NCBI RefSeq assembly: GCF_004217185.1
Contig: NZ_SHKL01000001.1
Span: 6,322,001-6,386,000, forward strand
Source: Pseudonocardia sediminis
GTDB taxonomy: Bacteria; Actinomycetota; Actinomycetes; Mycobacteriales; Pseudonocardiaceae
Direction of reading: 5' to 3'
DNA: 64,000 bases
In this document: piece after piece, positions 44,739-55,747 of the stretch
How the letters are laid out: each line of letters begins with the position of its first letter
How positions within the stretch are numbered: the first letter of the stretch is position 1
The notes under the pieces: generated by a model
What the model was told of the DNA's origin: nothing
Seen by the model: only the letters and a program-made list of their open reading frames with translations
The model's database searches: none
Position numbers and translations under genes: made by a program

Positions 44739-45386
44739 TCAGGCCCCGGCCGAGGGTCGCACGGCCGAGAGGCCCTCCTCCAGGGCGGTGGCCACCTCGG
44801 CGAGGTCGGCCAGGAGGTCCTGCATGCGGTCCGGGGAGATCCCCACCGGAGCGGCCGCGAGCACCCAGGCGTCCTCGGCCCAGAGCAGCTCGACGTCCTC
44901 GCCGATCGCGTCGCTGGCGTCGGCCAGGCGCGGGGTCAGCAGCGGGCGGACGGCCTCGGCGTCGCTGACGAACGCGTACCGCTCGCCGACCGGCTCCAGC
45001 AGGTCCAGCCCGGCGTCGTCGGGCAGCGGGGCCGACGGCAGCCGCAGCTCCACCGCGGCCGGCAGCGCGGTCTGCACCTGCACCGCGCACAGCACGGAGC
45101 TGACCCGGCCGGCCTGCTCGTGGTCGAACGCGTAGGACTGCCGCGGACCGTCCGGGGTCGGCACGTCGCCGCTGACCAGGTTGCGCGCCACGCCCGGCCC
45201 GCCCTGGTGGATGGTGCCGTAGCGCCAGCGGCTGGGCAGGACCGGATCGCTGTCCAGGAACTCCCACTCCCGCGTCGCGGCCCACCGCTTGCGGTCGCGG
45301 CTCCCACCGCCACGGAACCGATCGAACAGCAGCAGGCCGACGCCCACGATGATCGCGATGATGGCGATGACGAACCAGACCGACAT
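44739..45386 (-). CDS. Membrane-anchored conserved protein (Rv0383c-like)
   Basis: A 215-residue protein with an N-terminal membrane helix (VWFVIAIIAIIVGVGLLLF) and a soluble domain of unknown fold containing WEFLDSDPVLPSRW and YAFVSDAEAVRPLLT. The context (pyrE on one side, clpB on the other) matches M. tuberculosis Rv0383c. No enzymatic motif is seen. Confidence 0.8.
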   Translation of the reverse strand: MSVWFVIAIIAIIVGVGLLLFDRFRGGGSRDRKRWAATREWEFLDSDPVLPSRWRYGTIHQGGPGVARNLVSGDVPTPDGPRQSYAFDHEQAGRVSSVLCAVQVQTALPAAVELRLPSAPLPDDAGLDLLEPVGERYAFVSDAEAVRPLLTPRLADASDAIGEDVELLWAEDAWVLAAAPVGISPDRMQDLLADLAEVATALEEGLSAVRPSAGA

Positions 45387-45491
45387 GCGGCGGAGCCTAG
45401 TCCCGAACCACCGCCGAACGTGGTAGCGCCACGACGGTGGATCGCCCTCGTCCGGGGGGTGTCGGTCACCCGGGCCGCGACCGGTGCCGGC

Positions 45492-46595
45492 TCACCGGTA
45501 CCCGCCGGCCTCGTCCTCCTGCTCCGCGATCTCGCCCCGCGCCTCGCCCGCCTGTTTTCCGGACTCGACGGCCGCCTTGACCCGGACGTCGTCCCGGAGC
45601 TCTTCGACGCCCTCACCGGCGCCCTTCCAGCCGGGGCGGACCGCCTCCACCCCGGCCGACTCGGACAGTCCGGCCGGCTCCCCGGCACGCAGGTCGGGGG
45701 CGACCCTGCGTTCGGCGGCGCCCTCCAGGCCCGCCCGCACGTTCTTCAGCCGGTCGGCCACACCCGCCGGGACGGTGGGTGTGGGGATCGCCGCGCCGGC
45801 CCTGGCCACGGTGTCCGCCAGACCGTTCGCGCCGGGCACGGCGGAAGCCGGCAGGAAGCTCCCGATCGACGCCAGCTCGTCGGCCCGCCTCCCCATCCCG
45901 GAGACCAGCGTCGCCAGCGCCGCCGACGCCTCGTCCAGCTGTGCAACGACCTTGCTGATCTTCTCGGCCGCGTGCAGTGCCAGCGTCGTGGCCTCCAGGA
46001 CCATCGCCGGGACGGCCGCCGCGGCGGCCAGACCCCCGCTGACGACCGTCGCCAGCAGCCAGGCGACGAGCCTGCCGAGCCAGCCGGCGATCATGTCCCG
46101 GATGAGAGACCGCACCGTCCCGACCATCGCGGCCGAGGTCAGGACCGTCTCCGAGACTCCCGCCGTGTCCGACGACGTCGTGGACAGCGCCTCCCGCAGG
46201 CGACCGGCGGCGACCCGGTAGGCGTCGGCGGCCTCGCCCTCCCAGCCCGCCACCTGGCGGGCCATGGCCCCCTCGAACGCGGTGGCCTGGGCCGCGAGCT
46301 CCAGCGACAGCAGGTGCCACGCCTCCGCCCGGGCCTCGATCTCCGGCGGGTCCCCGAGCATCGCGTCGAGCGGCTCGCGCAGGAACGAGACGTGTTCGAT
46401 CGCCCAGCCGGTGGCGCCGGCCAGGATGGTGCCCACCGGGTCCATCACCAGGCCGAGGGTGTCCAGGCCGGCCGCGGTCCCGGCCGCGGCGATCCCGCCC
46501 GCGTCCTGCTCGCCGAACGACTCGCCGAGATCCTTGTAGCTCGACAGGATCCCCGACCCCTCGGCCCAGTCCCGTTCCGGCTCGACCGAGGTCAT
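45492..46595 (-). CDS. WXG100-like putative type VII secretion substrate
   Basis: A 367-residue helical protein. The first ~140 residues form a hairpin-like region with GWEGEAADAYR near 117, the W-x-G turn of WXG100/ESX proteins. Hydrophobic Ala-rich helices (~165-200) follow, then a charged C-terminus (KAAVESGKQAGEARGEIAEQ). No toxin catalytic motif is recognised. It overlaps the EspC-like gene by 4 nt. Large WXG proteins of this kind with a small EspC-like partner are common in Pseudonocardiaceae, and secretion by an ESX system elsewhere in the genome is inferred. Confidence 0.78.
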   Translation of the reverse strand: MTSVEPERDWAEGSGILSSYKDLGESFGEQDAGGIAAAGTAAGLDTLGLVMDPVGTILAGATGWAIEHVSFLREPLDAMLGDPPEIEARAEAWHLLSLELAAQATAFEGAMARQVAGWEGEAADAYRVAAGRLREALSTTSSDTAGVSETVLTSAAMVGTVRSLIRDMIAGWLGRLVAWLLATVVSGGLAAAAAVPAMVLEATTLALHAAEKISKVVAQLDEASAALATLVSGMGRRADELASIGSFLPASAVPGANGLADTVARAGAAIPTPTVPAGVADRLKNVRAGLEGAAERRVAPDLRAGEPAGLSESAGVEAVRPGWKGAGEGVEELRDDVRVKAAVESGKQAGEARGEIAEQEDEAGGYR

Positions 46596-46894
46596 CCGTC
46601 ACCACCGAACAGATCCGCGACCCGCCGGTCGGCGCTCTCGTAGTCGGCCGCGCAGTCGCGCAGTCCGCCGGCCGCGTCGCCCAGAGCACGGCACAGCTTC
46701 TCGACCGCGACCGAGCCGGATCCCATCGCAGCCATCGCCGCTCCGGAGAACGCCTGGCCGATGAGCCCGTAGGCGTCCGTGGAGAGCGTGTTCTGCGCGG
46801 GGGTCTTCCCCGCGATCGCGTGCTCGACGTTCCCGACGGCCGTCGCGTGCCCGCGGACGTCCCCGGGGACGACGCGGAACACGTCGTCGGTCAC
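46592..46894 (-). CDS. EspC-like small ESX-associated protein (DUF2580 type)
   Basis: A 100-residue helical protein. It begins FRVVPGDVRGHATAVG, the typical opening of the EspC/DUF2580 family of type VII secretion targets, and ends in a YESADRRVADLF helix (a Y-x3-D-like export signal). It overlaps both neighbours by 4 nt, so it is made with the WXG100-like protein, probably as its dimer partner. Confidence 0.82.
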   Translation of the reverse strand: MTDDVFRVVPGDVRGHATAVGNVEHAIAGKTPAQNTLSTDAYGLIGQAFSGAAMAAMGSGSVAVEKLCRALGDAAGGLRDCAADYESADRRVADLFGGDG

Positions 46895-47274
46895 CGCGCG
46901 GCCCTCCCGGCCGCCGTGACCGGCTCCACCACCTCACGGACCTGGCGCGACGCGTCGGCCGCGGCCTCACGGGACAGGGTCAGGACCAGGTCGGCCAGAC
47001 GGGCGCGGGGCATCTCTTCGGCACGCGAGCCGAACCGGAGCTCGAGCAGGGCGCCGGAGCCGTTCACCGTCACGGTGACGGCTCCGTCGCGGCTCGACGC
47101 GGTGGCGGTCAGGCCCTCGAGCTGGGCCTGGGCGCGTTCGGCGCGGTCGCGCAGTTCCTCCATGCGGCCGCGATAGTCGGCGAGCCAGGCCCGGACGTCC
47201 GACGTGTCGGTAGGGGCGGAGGACGAGGGCGCGGACGGGAGGCCGGTCAGGTGGCGGGACGGTCGTGGGTCCAT
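46891..47274 (-). CDS. YbaB/EbfC-family protein
   Basis: A 127-residue protein. A helical start (WLADYRGRMEELRDRAERAQ) is followed by strands SRDGAVTVTVNGSGALLELRF and a C-terminal helix, the YbaB/EbfC fold of nucleoid-associated proteins. YbaB-like genes in front of EspC-like/WXG genes are a recurrent actinobacterial arrangement, so it may be part of the secretion set rather than a general DNA-binding protein. It is the first gene of the three. Confidence 0.85.
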   Translation of the reverse strand: MDPRPSRHLTGLPSAPSSSAPTDTSDVRAWLADYRGRMEELRDRAERAQAQLEGLTATASSRDGAVTVTVNGSGALLELRFGSRAEEMPRARLADLVLTLSREAAADASRQVREVVEPVTAAGRAAR

Positions 47275-47321
47275 GCGCCGGGACGGTAGGAGTCACCGCC
47301 CCGGCGCACCGGCGATCGGAC

Positions 47322-49964
<2,643 letters not shown>

Positions 49965-50083
49965 GCCCCCGCGTCCTCCTGGATCGTCATGAGTGGGAGT
50001 GGCAGCCGGTCGGTCCCCCTCGTGGGAGGTCCCTCGTGGAAGTACCGGCCAGTGTGCCCGTCACTACCGACAACGTCAGGAAA

Positions 50084-50104
50084 GTTGAGTCTGTTCCGCT
50101 CAAG
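50084..50104. promoter_or_regulatory. HAIR-like HspR operator
   Basis: GTTGAGT-N7-GCTCAAG matches the HspR operator consensus CTTGAGT-N7-ACTCAAG at 12 of 14 positions. It lies in the 176-bp gap between clpB and the divergent AAA+ gene. On the clpB strand it overlaps TTGAGC, a plausible -35 box. Confidence 0.8.
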
Positions 50105-50140
50105 TGACCGAATTTCGCGAGACCGGCGATACTGGGTCCG

Positions 50141-51445
50141 ATGAGCGAGGACCCGCTTCTGACCAGCCTGCTCGCGGCCGTCGCCGCCGCTCCCGGGGAC
50201 GTCCCGTTGCGCCTGCACCTCGCCGAGCGGCTGGCCGACGCCGGACGCGTGCCGGAGGCGTTGCAGCACACGACCGCCGCCCTGGCCGCCGAGCCCGGTC
50301 ACCCCGGGGCGATCGCGCTGCTGCAACGCCTGACGACGGCTCTGACCACGGGTTCCGCTCCGACCACAGCGACCACCGCCGACGAGCCGGCCCTTCCCGT
50401 CGCCGACGCCCCGGCCGATCCGCCGGCGGACGAGCCGGTCGAGGAGCCCCACGAGCCCGCCGGCTTCGACTGGGCCCGCGCCGAGGAGCAGGTCGCCGAC
50501 ATCGCCGAGCCGGTGTCGGCGTTCGACGACGGCGGCGGGCCCGGCGGCAGCGGCGACTCCGACGTCGAGTGGGCCGAGCGCCCCGACGTCCGGCTCGACG
50601 ACGTCGGCGGGATGGAGCACGTCAAGTCCCGTCTGGAGCTGTCGTTCCTGGGCCCGATGCGCAACCCGGAGATGGCGAAGGCGTTCGGCAAGCGCCCCGG
50701 CGGCGGGCTGCTGCTCTACGGCCCGCCCGGCTGCGGCAAGACGTTCCTGGCCCGGGCCGTGGCCGGCGAGCTCGGGGCGCGGTTCTCCGAGATCGGGATC
50801 GCCGACGTGCTGGACATGTGGACCGGGCGCAGCGAGCGCAACCTCGCGGAGATCTTCCGGACCGCGCGGCGCAACGCCCCGTGCGTGCTGTTCCTCGACG
50901 AGGTCGACGCGCTCGGGCAGAAGCGCTCGAACCTGGCGCACTCCGGGAGCCTGCGCAACACCGTCAACACGCTGCTCTCGGAGATGGACTCGCTGTCCGG
51001 GCGCAACGACGGCGTGTTCGTCCTGGCCGCGACGAACCACCCGTGGGACATGGACCCGGCGCTGCGCCGCCCGGGGCGTTTCGACCGGATGCTGCTGGTC
51101 CTGCCCCCGGACGCGCCCGCCCGGGCCGCGATCTTGCGCCACCACCTGCGCGACCGCCCGGTCACCGACCTGGACCTCGACCGCGTCGTCCGAGCCACCG
51201 AGCACTACTCCGGCGCGGACCTGGCGCACCTGGTCGACACCGCCACCGAGCGCGCGCTGGCCGAGTCGATGCGGTCGGGCAAGGTCCGCTCGCTGACGAC
51301 GAAGGACCTCGTCGCGGCCGCGCGGGAGGTCACCCCGAGCACCGGCCCGTGGTTCTCCACCGCCCGCAACGTCGCCCTGTTCGGCAACACCGACGGCAGC
51401 TACGACGAGCTGGCGGCGTACCTGAAGAAGAACCGCAAGGCATGA
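50141..51445 (+). CDS. TPR-AAA+ ATPase (Cdc48/Vps4-like)
   Basis: A 434-residue protein. An N-terminal helical-repeat region (LRLHLAERLADAGRVPEALQ, TPR-like) and an acidic Pro-rich linker precede an AAA+ domain (~150-400). The domain has GPPGCGKT, the Walker B FLDEVDAL, a TNHPWDMD segment and the arginine finger region DPALRRPGRFDR. A C-terminal extension ends in LKKNRKA. Single-ring ATPases of this type remodel proteins; the substrate is unknown. It is divergent from clpB across the HAIR site and 28 bp upstream of a TPR membrane protein gene. Confidence 0.88.
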   Translation: MSEDPLLTSLLAAVAAAPGDVPLRLHLAERLADAGRVPEALQHTTAALAAEPGHPGAIALLQRLTTALTTGSAPTTATTADEPALPVADAPADPPADEPVEEPHEPAGFDWARAEEQVADIAEPVSAFDDGGGPGGSGDSDVEWAERPDVRLDDVGGMEHVKSRLELSFLGPMRNPEMAKAFGKRPGGGLLLYGPPGCGKTFLARAVAGELGARFSEIGIADVLDMWTGRSERNLAEIFRTARRNAPCVLFLDEVDALGQKRSNLAHSGSLRNTVNTLLSEMDSLSGRNDGVFVLAATNHPWDMDPALRRPGRFDRMLLVLPPDAPARAAILRHHLRDRPVTDLDLDRVVRATEHYSGADLAHLVDTATERALAESMRSGKVRSLTTKDLVAAAREVTPSTGPWFSTARNVALFGNTDGSYDELAAYLKKNRKA

Positions 51446-51473
51446 GCCCCGAGAGAAGCGGAGCGGAACGAGC

Positions 51474-52523
51474 ATGAGCGGGGACCCCCGCTCCCTCGTC
51501 GAACGCGCCGAGCACCTGCGGGCCGTCGGGCGTCTCGACGACGCCGAGCGCACCGTCCGCGAGGGGCTGACGGAGTACCCGCAGGACCCCGGGCTGCTCC
51601 GTGGCCTGGCCGTGCTGCTGCTGGCCGCAGACCGCGACCGGCCGGACCGGCACGAGGAGGGACTCGCCGCCGCCGAGGCGGCGTGCGCGGCCGAGCCGGA
51701 CGCCGAGCACCCGCACCGGCTGCGCGCCCTGCACCTGTCGATGCTGAACCGGCACGGTGAGGCGCTGGAGGCCGGCTACCGGGCCGTCACGCTCGCCCCC
51801 GACGACCGCTACGCCGCCACCGGCTACGCCCGTGTGCTGCAACGGGCCGGGCGCCTCGCCGACGCCGCGCAGGTCGCCCGCCGGGTCGTCGACCTGGCCC
51901 CGCTGGAGGCCGGCTCGCACTTCCTGCTCGCCGACGTCACCAGCGACCTCGGCGACCGGACGACGGCGCGCGCCGCCTACACCGAGACGCTGCGTCTCGA
52001 CCCCACGCACGCCGGCGCCCGGCACGACCTGGCCGTCCTCGACGCCCGCTCGCACCACCCCGGACGGGCCTTGGGCGGGCTCGTCGACGCCGGGCGGCTC
52101 GCGCCGGGGGAGACCGGGGTGCTGCGGACCGTCGCCGCCGTGCTCTGGCAGCTGTCCTGGCGTCTGCGGCTGGTGCTGCTGGTGTCGGTGTTCGTGGTGC
52201 TGGCCCTGTCCGCGCGGCCGGAGGGCGGCACGGCGGGCGCCCGGATCGGGGCGGTGGCGGTGCTGCTGGTCGGGGCGCTGCTGGCTCGCTACGAGACCCG
52301 CGAGCTGCCGAAAGGGGCCTGGCCGGTGATCGTCGCCGCGGTGCGGGCGGACCGGCCGCTGGCCGTGACGTGGGTGGCGCTGGGGCTGTGCGTCGCGCTC
52401 TACGTCGCGGTCGCCGTCACCGGGATCGGGGTGCTCGCCGGTGTGGTGTGGATCGTGCTGCTCGGCCTGGCCCTGCTCGCGGTGATCGTGGGCGCGACCC
52501 GTCGCCACCGCACCCGGCACTGA
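51474..52523 (+). CDS. TPR protein with C-terminal membrane helices
   Basis: A 349-residue protein. Residues ~1-215 consist of tandem TPR units (e.g. LDDAERTVREGLTEYPQDPG, HGEALEAGYRAVTLAPDD). Residues ~220-340 hold about four membrane helices (LVLLVSVFVVLALS, VAVLLVGALLARYE, VALGLCVALYVAVAV, WIVLLGLALLAVIV). It follows the AAA+ gene and probably forms a complex with it at the membrane; this is inferred from position and shared TPR domains. Confidence 0.85.
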   Translation: MSGDPRSLVERAEHLRAVGRLDDAERTVREGLTEYPQDPGLLRGLAVLLLAADRDRPDRHEEGLAAAEAACAAEPDAEHPHRLRALHLSMLNRHGEALEAGYRAVTLAPDDRYAATGYARVLQRAGRLADAAQVARRVVDLAPLEAGSHFLLADVTSDLGDRTTARAAYTETLRLDPTHAGARHDLAVLDARSHHPGRALGGLVDAGRLAPGETGVLRTVAAVLWQLSWRLRLVLLVSVFVVLALSARPEGGTAGARIGAVAVLLVGALLARYETRELPKGAWPVIVAAVRADRPLAVTWVALGLCVALYVAVAVTGIGVLAGVVWIVLLGLALLAVIVGATRRHRTRH

Positions 52524-52529
52524 GTCCCC

Positions 52530-53438
52530 TCAGCGGCGTCGCAGCGCCTTGGTGGCCCCGCCGGAGAGGTGCGTGGTGGACGGGAACCGACGGCGGGGCG
52601 GGCGCGTCACGCGGGCCGGTGTGCCCTTCGCGCCGAAGAAGTCGCCGCCCTTGCGGGCCGGGTCGTCGGTGCCCCAGTCGCGCTTCTGCGTGACCCGCTC
52701 CATCCGCGGGATGTGCTTGCGGCAGTGGATGTAGGCCTCCTCGACGTCGACCACCACCCACCGCTCGGCCCGCCGTCCGGGGGCCTGATCCCGCGCGTGC
52801 TCCGGGTACTCCACGCGGAAGGCGTCGTCGTCGAGGATCCGGGTGCGGCCGTTGACGTGCAGCCCGATCAGCGACTCCACGAAGTCCACCATCAGGATCC
52901 CGACGTGACCGTTCTCGGCGAGGTTGCCGAGGCTGGCGAACACGCCGTTGCCGCGGTACTCGGGGTAGGCGAGCGTGAACTCGTCGAGCACCTGCAGGAA
53001 GCCGGGCGGTCCGGCGCGCAGGGAGTTGTCGCACTCGCCGTGCGAGTCGGCGGTCGCGATGAACGCCATCTCCATGCGGCCGATGAACTCGACCATGCGC
53101 GGCAGCAGGCGGTCCCGGACCTGGTCGTCGTAGAAGCGGCCGGCGCGGGCGACGCTGCCGAACTGCTCCTGCAGGGTGTGCTCGCCCTTGGAACCGGGCG
53201 TGGGACGCGGCTCGGGTTCGGGGGCCGGGCGCGCGGGCGGGGTCACCGACGGACGGACCGGGGCGGAGACGACCGGCCGCTTGCGCGGGCCGACCACCAG
53301 AGCGGGGGTTCGCAACGGCACCCCGATACGGTGCCATCCCGACGTGGGATCACCAAACGGTCGGCCGAAGCGACACAACGGCACCGGGACGTCGGCAAGG
53401 GGAGGCGCGGACGCTATTCTGTCGGCGGCGCACCCCAC
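52530..53438 (-). CDS. Pyridoxamine 5'-phosphate oxidase-family protein
   Basis: A split-barrel FMN/F420-type protein of up to 302 residues. The conserved core begins at GSKGEHTLQEQFG (~residue 82), with FIATADSHGECDNSLRAGPPGF and YPEYRGNGVFASLGNLAENG as the flavin-binding parts. The N-terminal ~80 residues are Pro/Arg-rich and not conserved, so the real start may be one of the internal GTG codons. It is convergent with the TPR gene. The reaction is unknown. Confidence 0.8.
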   Translation of the reverse strand: MGCAADRIASAPPLADVPVPLCRFGRPFGDPTSGWHRIGVPLRTPALVVGPRKRPVVSAPVRPSVTPPARPAPEPEPRPTPGSKGEHTLQEQFGSVARAGRFYDDQVRDRLLPRMVEFIGRMEMAFIATADSHGECDNSLRAGPPGFLQVLDEFTLAYPEYRGNGVFASLGNLAENGHVGILMVDFVESLIGLHVNGRTRILDDDAFRVEYPEHARDQAPGRRAERWVVVDVEEAYIHCRKHIPRMERVTQKRDWGTDDPARKGGDFFGAKGTPARVTRPPRRRFPSTTHLSGGATKALRRR

Positions 53439-53634
53439 GCCATGACGAGTGAACCCGTCCCCGAACGGATGAAACCGTGACCATGCGTCCGATCACCGCC
53501 GGATCTTTCCTCCGGTTGCCGCTTGCCATACCGGCGAACGGCGGAGTTCGCGTAGCGTACCGCGCGAGCACCCGAGTGACGACGAGCGGCCCGGGGACGG
53601 GGACGAGCACGACCGAGGAGAGTGTCGGCCAGGC

Positions 53635-54807
53635 ATGACCGCTGATCAGCTGATCGCCAGGGACGTCGCCCCGCCCAACCGGCCGGCCACCGAGGCCGAG
53701 CGCACGGTCGAGCTGATCCGGGCCAGTTTCGCCGCCGTCGAGCCTCAGGCCGACGAGCTCGGCAAGCACTTCTACTCGACGTTGTTCACCCGCGCCCCGG
53801 AGACCCGGGACCTCTTCCCGGTCAACATGGAGGTGCAGCGCAGCCGCCTGCTGCGCGCCCTCGTCCACGTCGTGCAGATGGTGGACCAGCCCGACGACCT
53901 GGTCCCGTTCCTGCAGCAGCTCGGCCGCGACCACCGCAAGTTCGGCGTGCTCTCCCAGCACTACGACGCGGTCGGCGAGGCGCTGCTCTCCGCGATCGCC
54001 ACCTACGCCGGTGACGCCTGGACCCCGGAGATCGAGAAGGCCTGGGTCGGCGCCTACGGCACCGTCGCGAACGCCATGCAGCAGGCCGCCGCCGCCGAGC
54101 GCGGCCCGGCGTCCTGGATGGGCCGCGTCGTCGACCACCGCCGCATCGGCTGGGACCTGGCCGTGGTGACGATCGCGACCAGCGAGCCCGTGCCCTACCA
54201 GGCCGGTCAGTACGTCAGCGTCGAGACGCCGCACCGCCCGCGGCTGTGGCGCTACCTGTCCCCGGCCAACGCCCCGCGTCGCGACGGGACCATCGAGTTC
54301 CACGTGCGCGCGGTGGAGAACGGCTGGGTCAGCCGGGCCGTCGTCGCCCACACCCAGGTCGGCGAGACCTGGCGGATCGGCCCGCCGATGGGCCGGATGG
54401 CCGTCCCGGACAACGCCGACCGCGAGCTGCTGATGATCGCCGGCGGTACCGGCGTCGCTCCGATGAAGGCGCTGCTCGACGAGGTGCGCCGCCGTCCGAA
54501 CCCGCCGCGCACCCAGGTGTTCGTCGGTGGCCGGACGTGGGAGGACCTCTACGACTTCACGGCGCTGCGCAAGCTGTCCTACAGCGAGCCGTGGCTGGAC
54601 GTGATCCCGGTCGTCGAGACCGAGGAGGAGGCCTCCGGCGCCGAGACCGGCACCCTGGCCGACGTCGTCACCCGCTACGGCGCCTGGGCCGACCACGACG
54701 TGCTGGTCTGCGGCTCGCCGTCGATGATCCGCTCGACCGTCTCCCGCATGCTCGTCGCGGGCACGCCGCTGGACCGGATCACGTACGACCCGTTCACGAT
54801 GGACTAG
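53635..54807 (+). CDS. Flavohaemoglobin-like protein (Rv0385-type)
   Basis: A 390-residue fusion of a globin (~20-150) and a ferredoxin reductase (~155-390). The proximal haem His is in DHRKFGV, and the CD1 Phe is in DLFPVN. The reductase has YQAGQYVSVE, RYLSPANAP as the FAD-binding segment (classical FHbs have R-x-Y-S) and GGTGVAPMKALL for NAD(P)H. Together with clpB next door this points to the type II flavohaemoglobins, of which M. tuberculosis Rv0385 is one, linked to lactate/respiratory oxidation rather than NO dioxygenation. The start is ATG 53635. Confidence 0.9.
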   Translation: MTADQLIARDVAPPNRPATEAERTVELIRASFAAVEPQADELGKHFYSTLFTRAPETRDLFPVNMEVQRSRLLRALVHVVQMVDQPDDLVPFLQQLGRDHRKFGVLSQHYDAVGEALLSAIATYAGDAWTPEIEKAWVGAYGTVANAMQQAAAAERGPASWMGRVVDHRRIGWDLAVVTIATSEPVPYQAGQYVSVETPHRPRLWRYLSPANAPRRDGTIEFHVRAVENGWVSRAVVAHTQVGETWRIGPPMGRMAVPDNADRELLMIAGGTGVAPMKALLDEVRRRPNPPRTQVFVGGRTWEDLYDFTALRKLSYSEPWLDVIPVVETEEEASGAETGTLADVVTRYGAWADHDVLVCGSPSMIRSTVSRMLVAGTPLDRITYDPFTMD

Positions 54808-54830
54808 GCAGCACCACGACGAACGCCGGA

Positions 54831-54856
54831 CGGCCGGGCCTGTGGCCCGGCCGTTT
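54831..54856. terminator. Intrinsic terminator between convergent genes
   Basis: CGGCCGGGCC-TGT-GGCCCGGCCG is a perfect 10-bp stem followed by TTT, 23 bp after the flavohaemoglobin stop and just before the end of the opposite dioxygenase gene. Confidence 0.85.
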
Positions 54857-54861
54857 GTGAG

Positions 54862-55671
54862 TCAGAAGGCCTCGCTGCTACGGACCGACAGGACGTGCAG
54901 GCGGCGCTCGCCGCGGAAACCGTCGCGGCCGTGCAGGAAGCGGTAGTTGTCCAGCGCGAACAGGTCCCCGCCCTCGAGCCGGAACCGCGGCGCGACCTCG
55001 AACGCGGTCGCCAGCACGTCGGCGTAGGTCTCGATGTGGGCCAGGTGGGCGTCCCAGCCGGGCACCCGCGGCACCGGCATCGCGTAGTCGCTGGCGCGCA
55101 CGACCCGTCGTCCACCGCGGGTGTGCTCGACCATGCGCCGCACAAGCGGCGTGAGCGGGACGCCGCGCGGCGGGTCGACGCGGCTGCCGAAGAAGTCGAC
55201 GTCGACACCCGTCAGAAACGCGTGCAGCTCCGGGAGGTGCTCCCGGATCGCCTCGACGAGCGCGTACCCGTCGACCAGGACGGAGTCCCCGCCGGAGTCG
55301 GCCGGGTCGCCGCAGTGCATGTAGAGGTAGTCCTCGTCCGGGTCGCGCAGCCGCGTGGTCCGGCCGTGCACGTCGACCTGGAGGTAGGCGCCGTCGGAGT
55401 GCAGGCCCAGCGGCGGGGAGTCCACGCCGCCCTGGGGACGGATGCCGAACAGCTCCCGCAGGTTCCCGCCGAGCGTCACCGCGGCCGTCGTGACCAGCTG
55501 CTCCGGGTCGTCCGGAAGCCCGCGGACGATCACCGCGCCCTCGGCCTGCAAGGCCCTGCGCGCGTCGTCGACGCCCGTCCGGATCGGGACCACACCCACC
55601 CCGTCGAGCATCTCCTTGAGCTCCGGGCGCACCGTGCCCCGGCGCCGTCCACCCGCGTCGGTCTCCGCCAC
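54862..55671 (-). CDS. TauD/TfdA-family Fe(II)/2-oxoglutarate dioxygenase
   Basis: A 269-residue oxygenase. The iron-binding HxD is GLHSDGAY, the distal His is in NYRFLHGRDGF, and the 2-oxoglutarate Arg is in ERRLHVLSVR. GTG 55671 is chosen because AGGAGAG lies 4-5 nt upstream. It lies 76 bp downstream of the ABC permease genes on the same strand, so it may oxidise the imported compound (for example a sulfonate or an amino acid derivative); this is inference. Confidence 0.87.
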   Translation of the reverse strand: MAETDAGGRRRGTVRPELKEMLDGVGVVPIRTGVDDARRALQAEGAVIVRGLPDDPEQLVTTAAVTLGGNLRELFGIRPQGGVDSPPLGLHSDGAYLQVDVHGRTTRLRDPDEDYLYMHCGDPADSGGDSVLVDGYALVEAIREHLPELHAFLTGVDVDFFGSRVDPPRGVPLTPLVRRMVEHTRGGRRVVRASDYAMPVPRVPGWDAHLAHIETYADVLATAFEVAPRFRLEGGDLFALDNYRFLHGRDGFRGERRLHVLSVRSSEAF

Positions 55672-55747
55672 GTTCTCTCCTGACGTCGTCGTCGCGCGAG
55701 CCTGTCGCACATAGCTCGCAGGAGCAGCCTACTGTCCGATACCAGGA

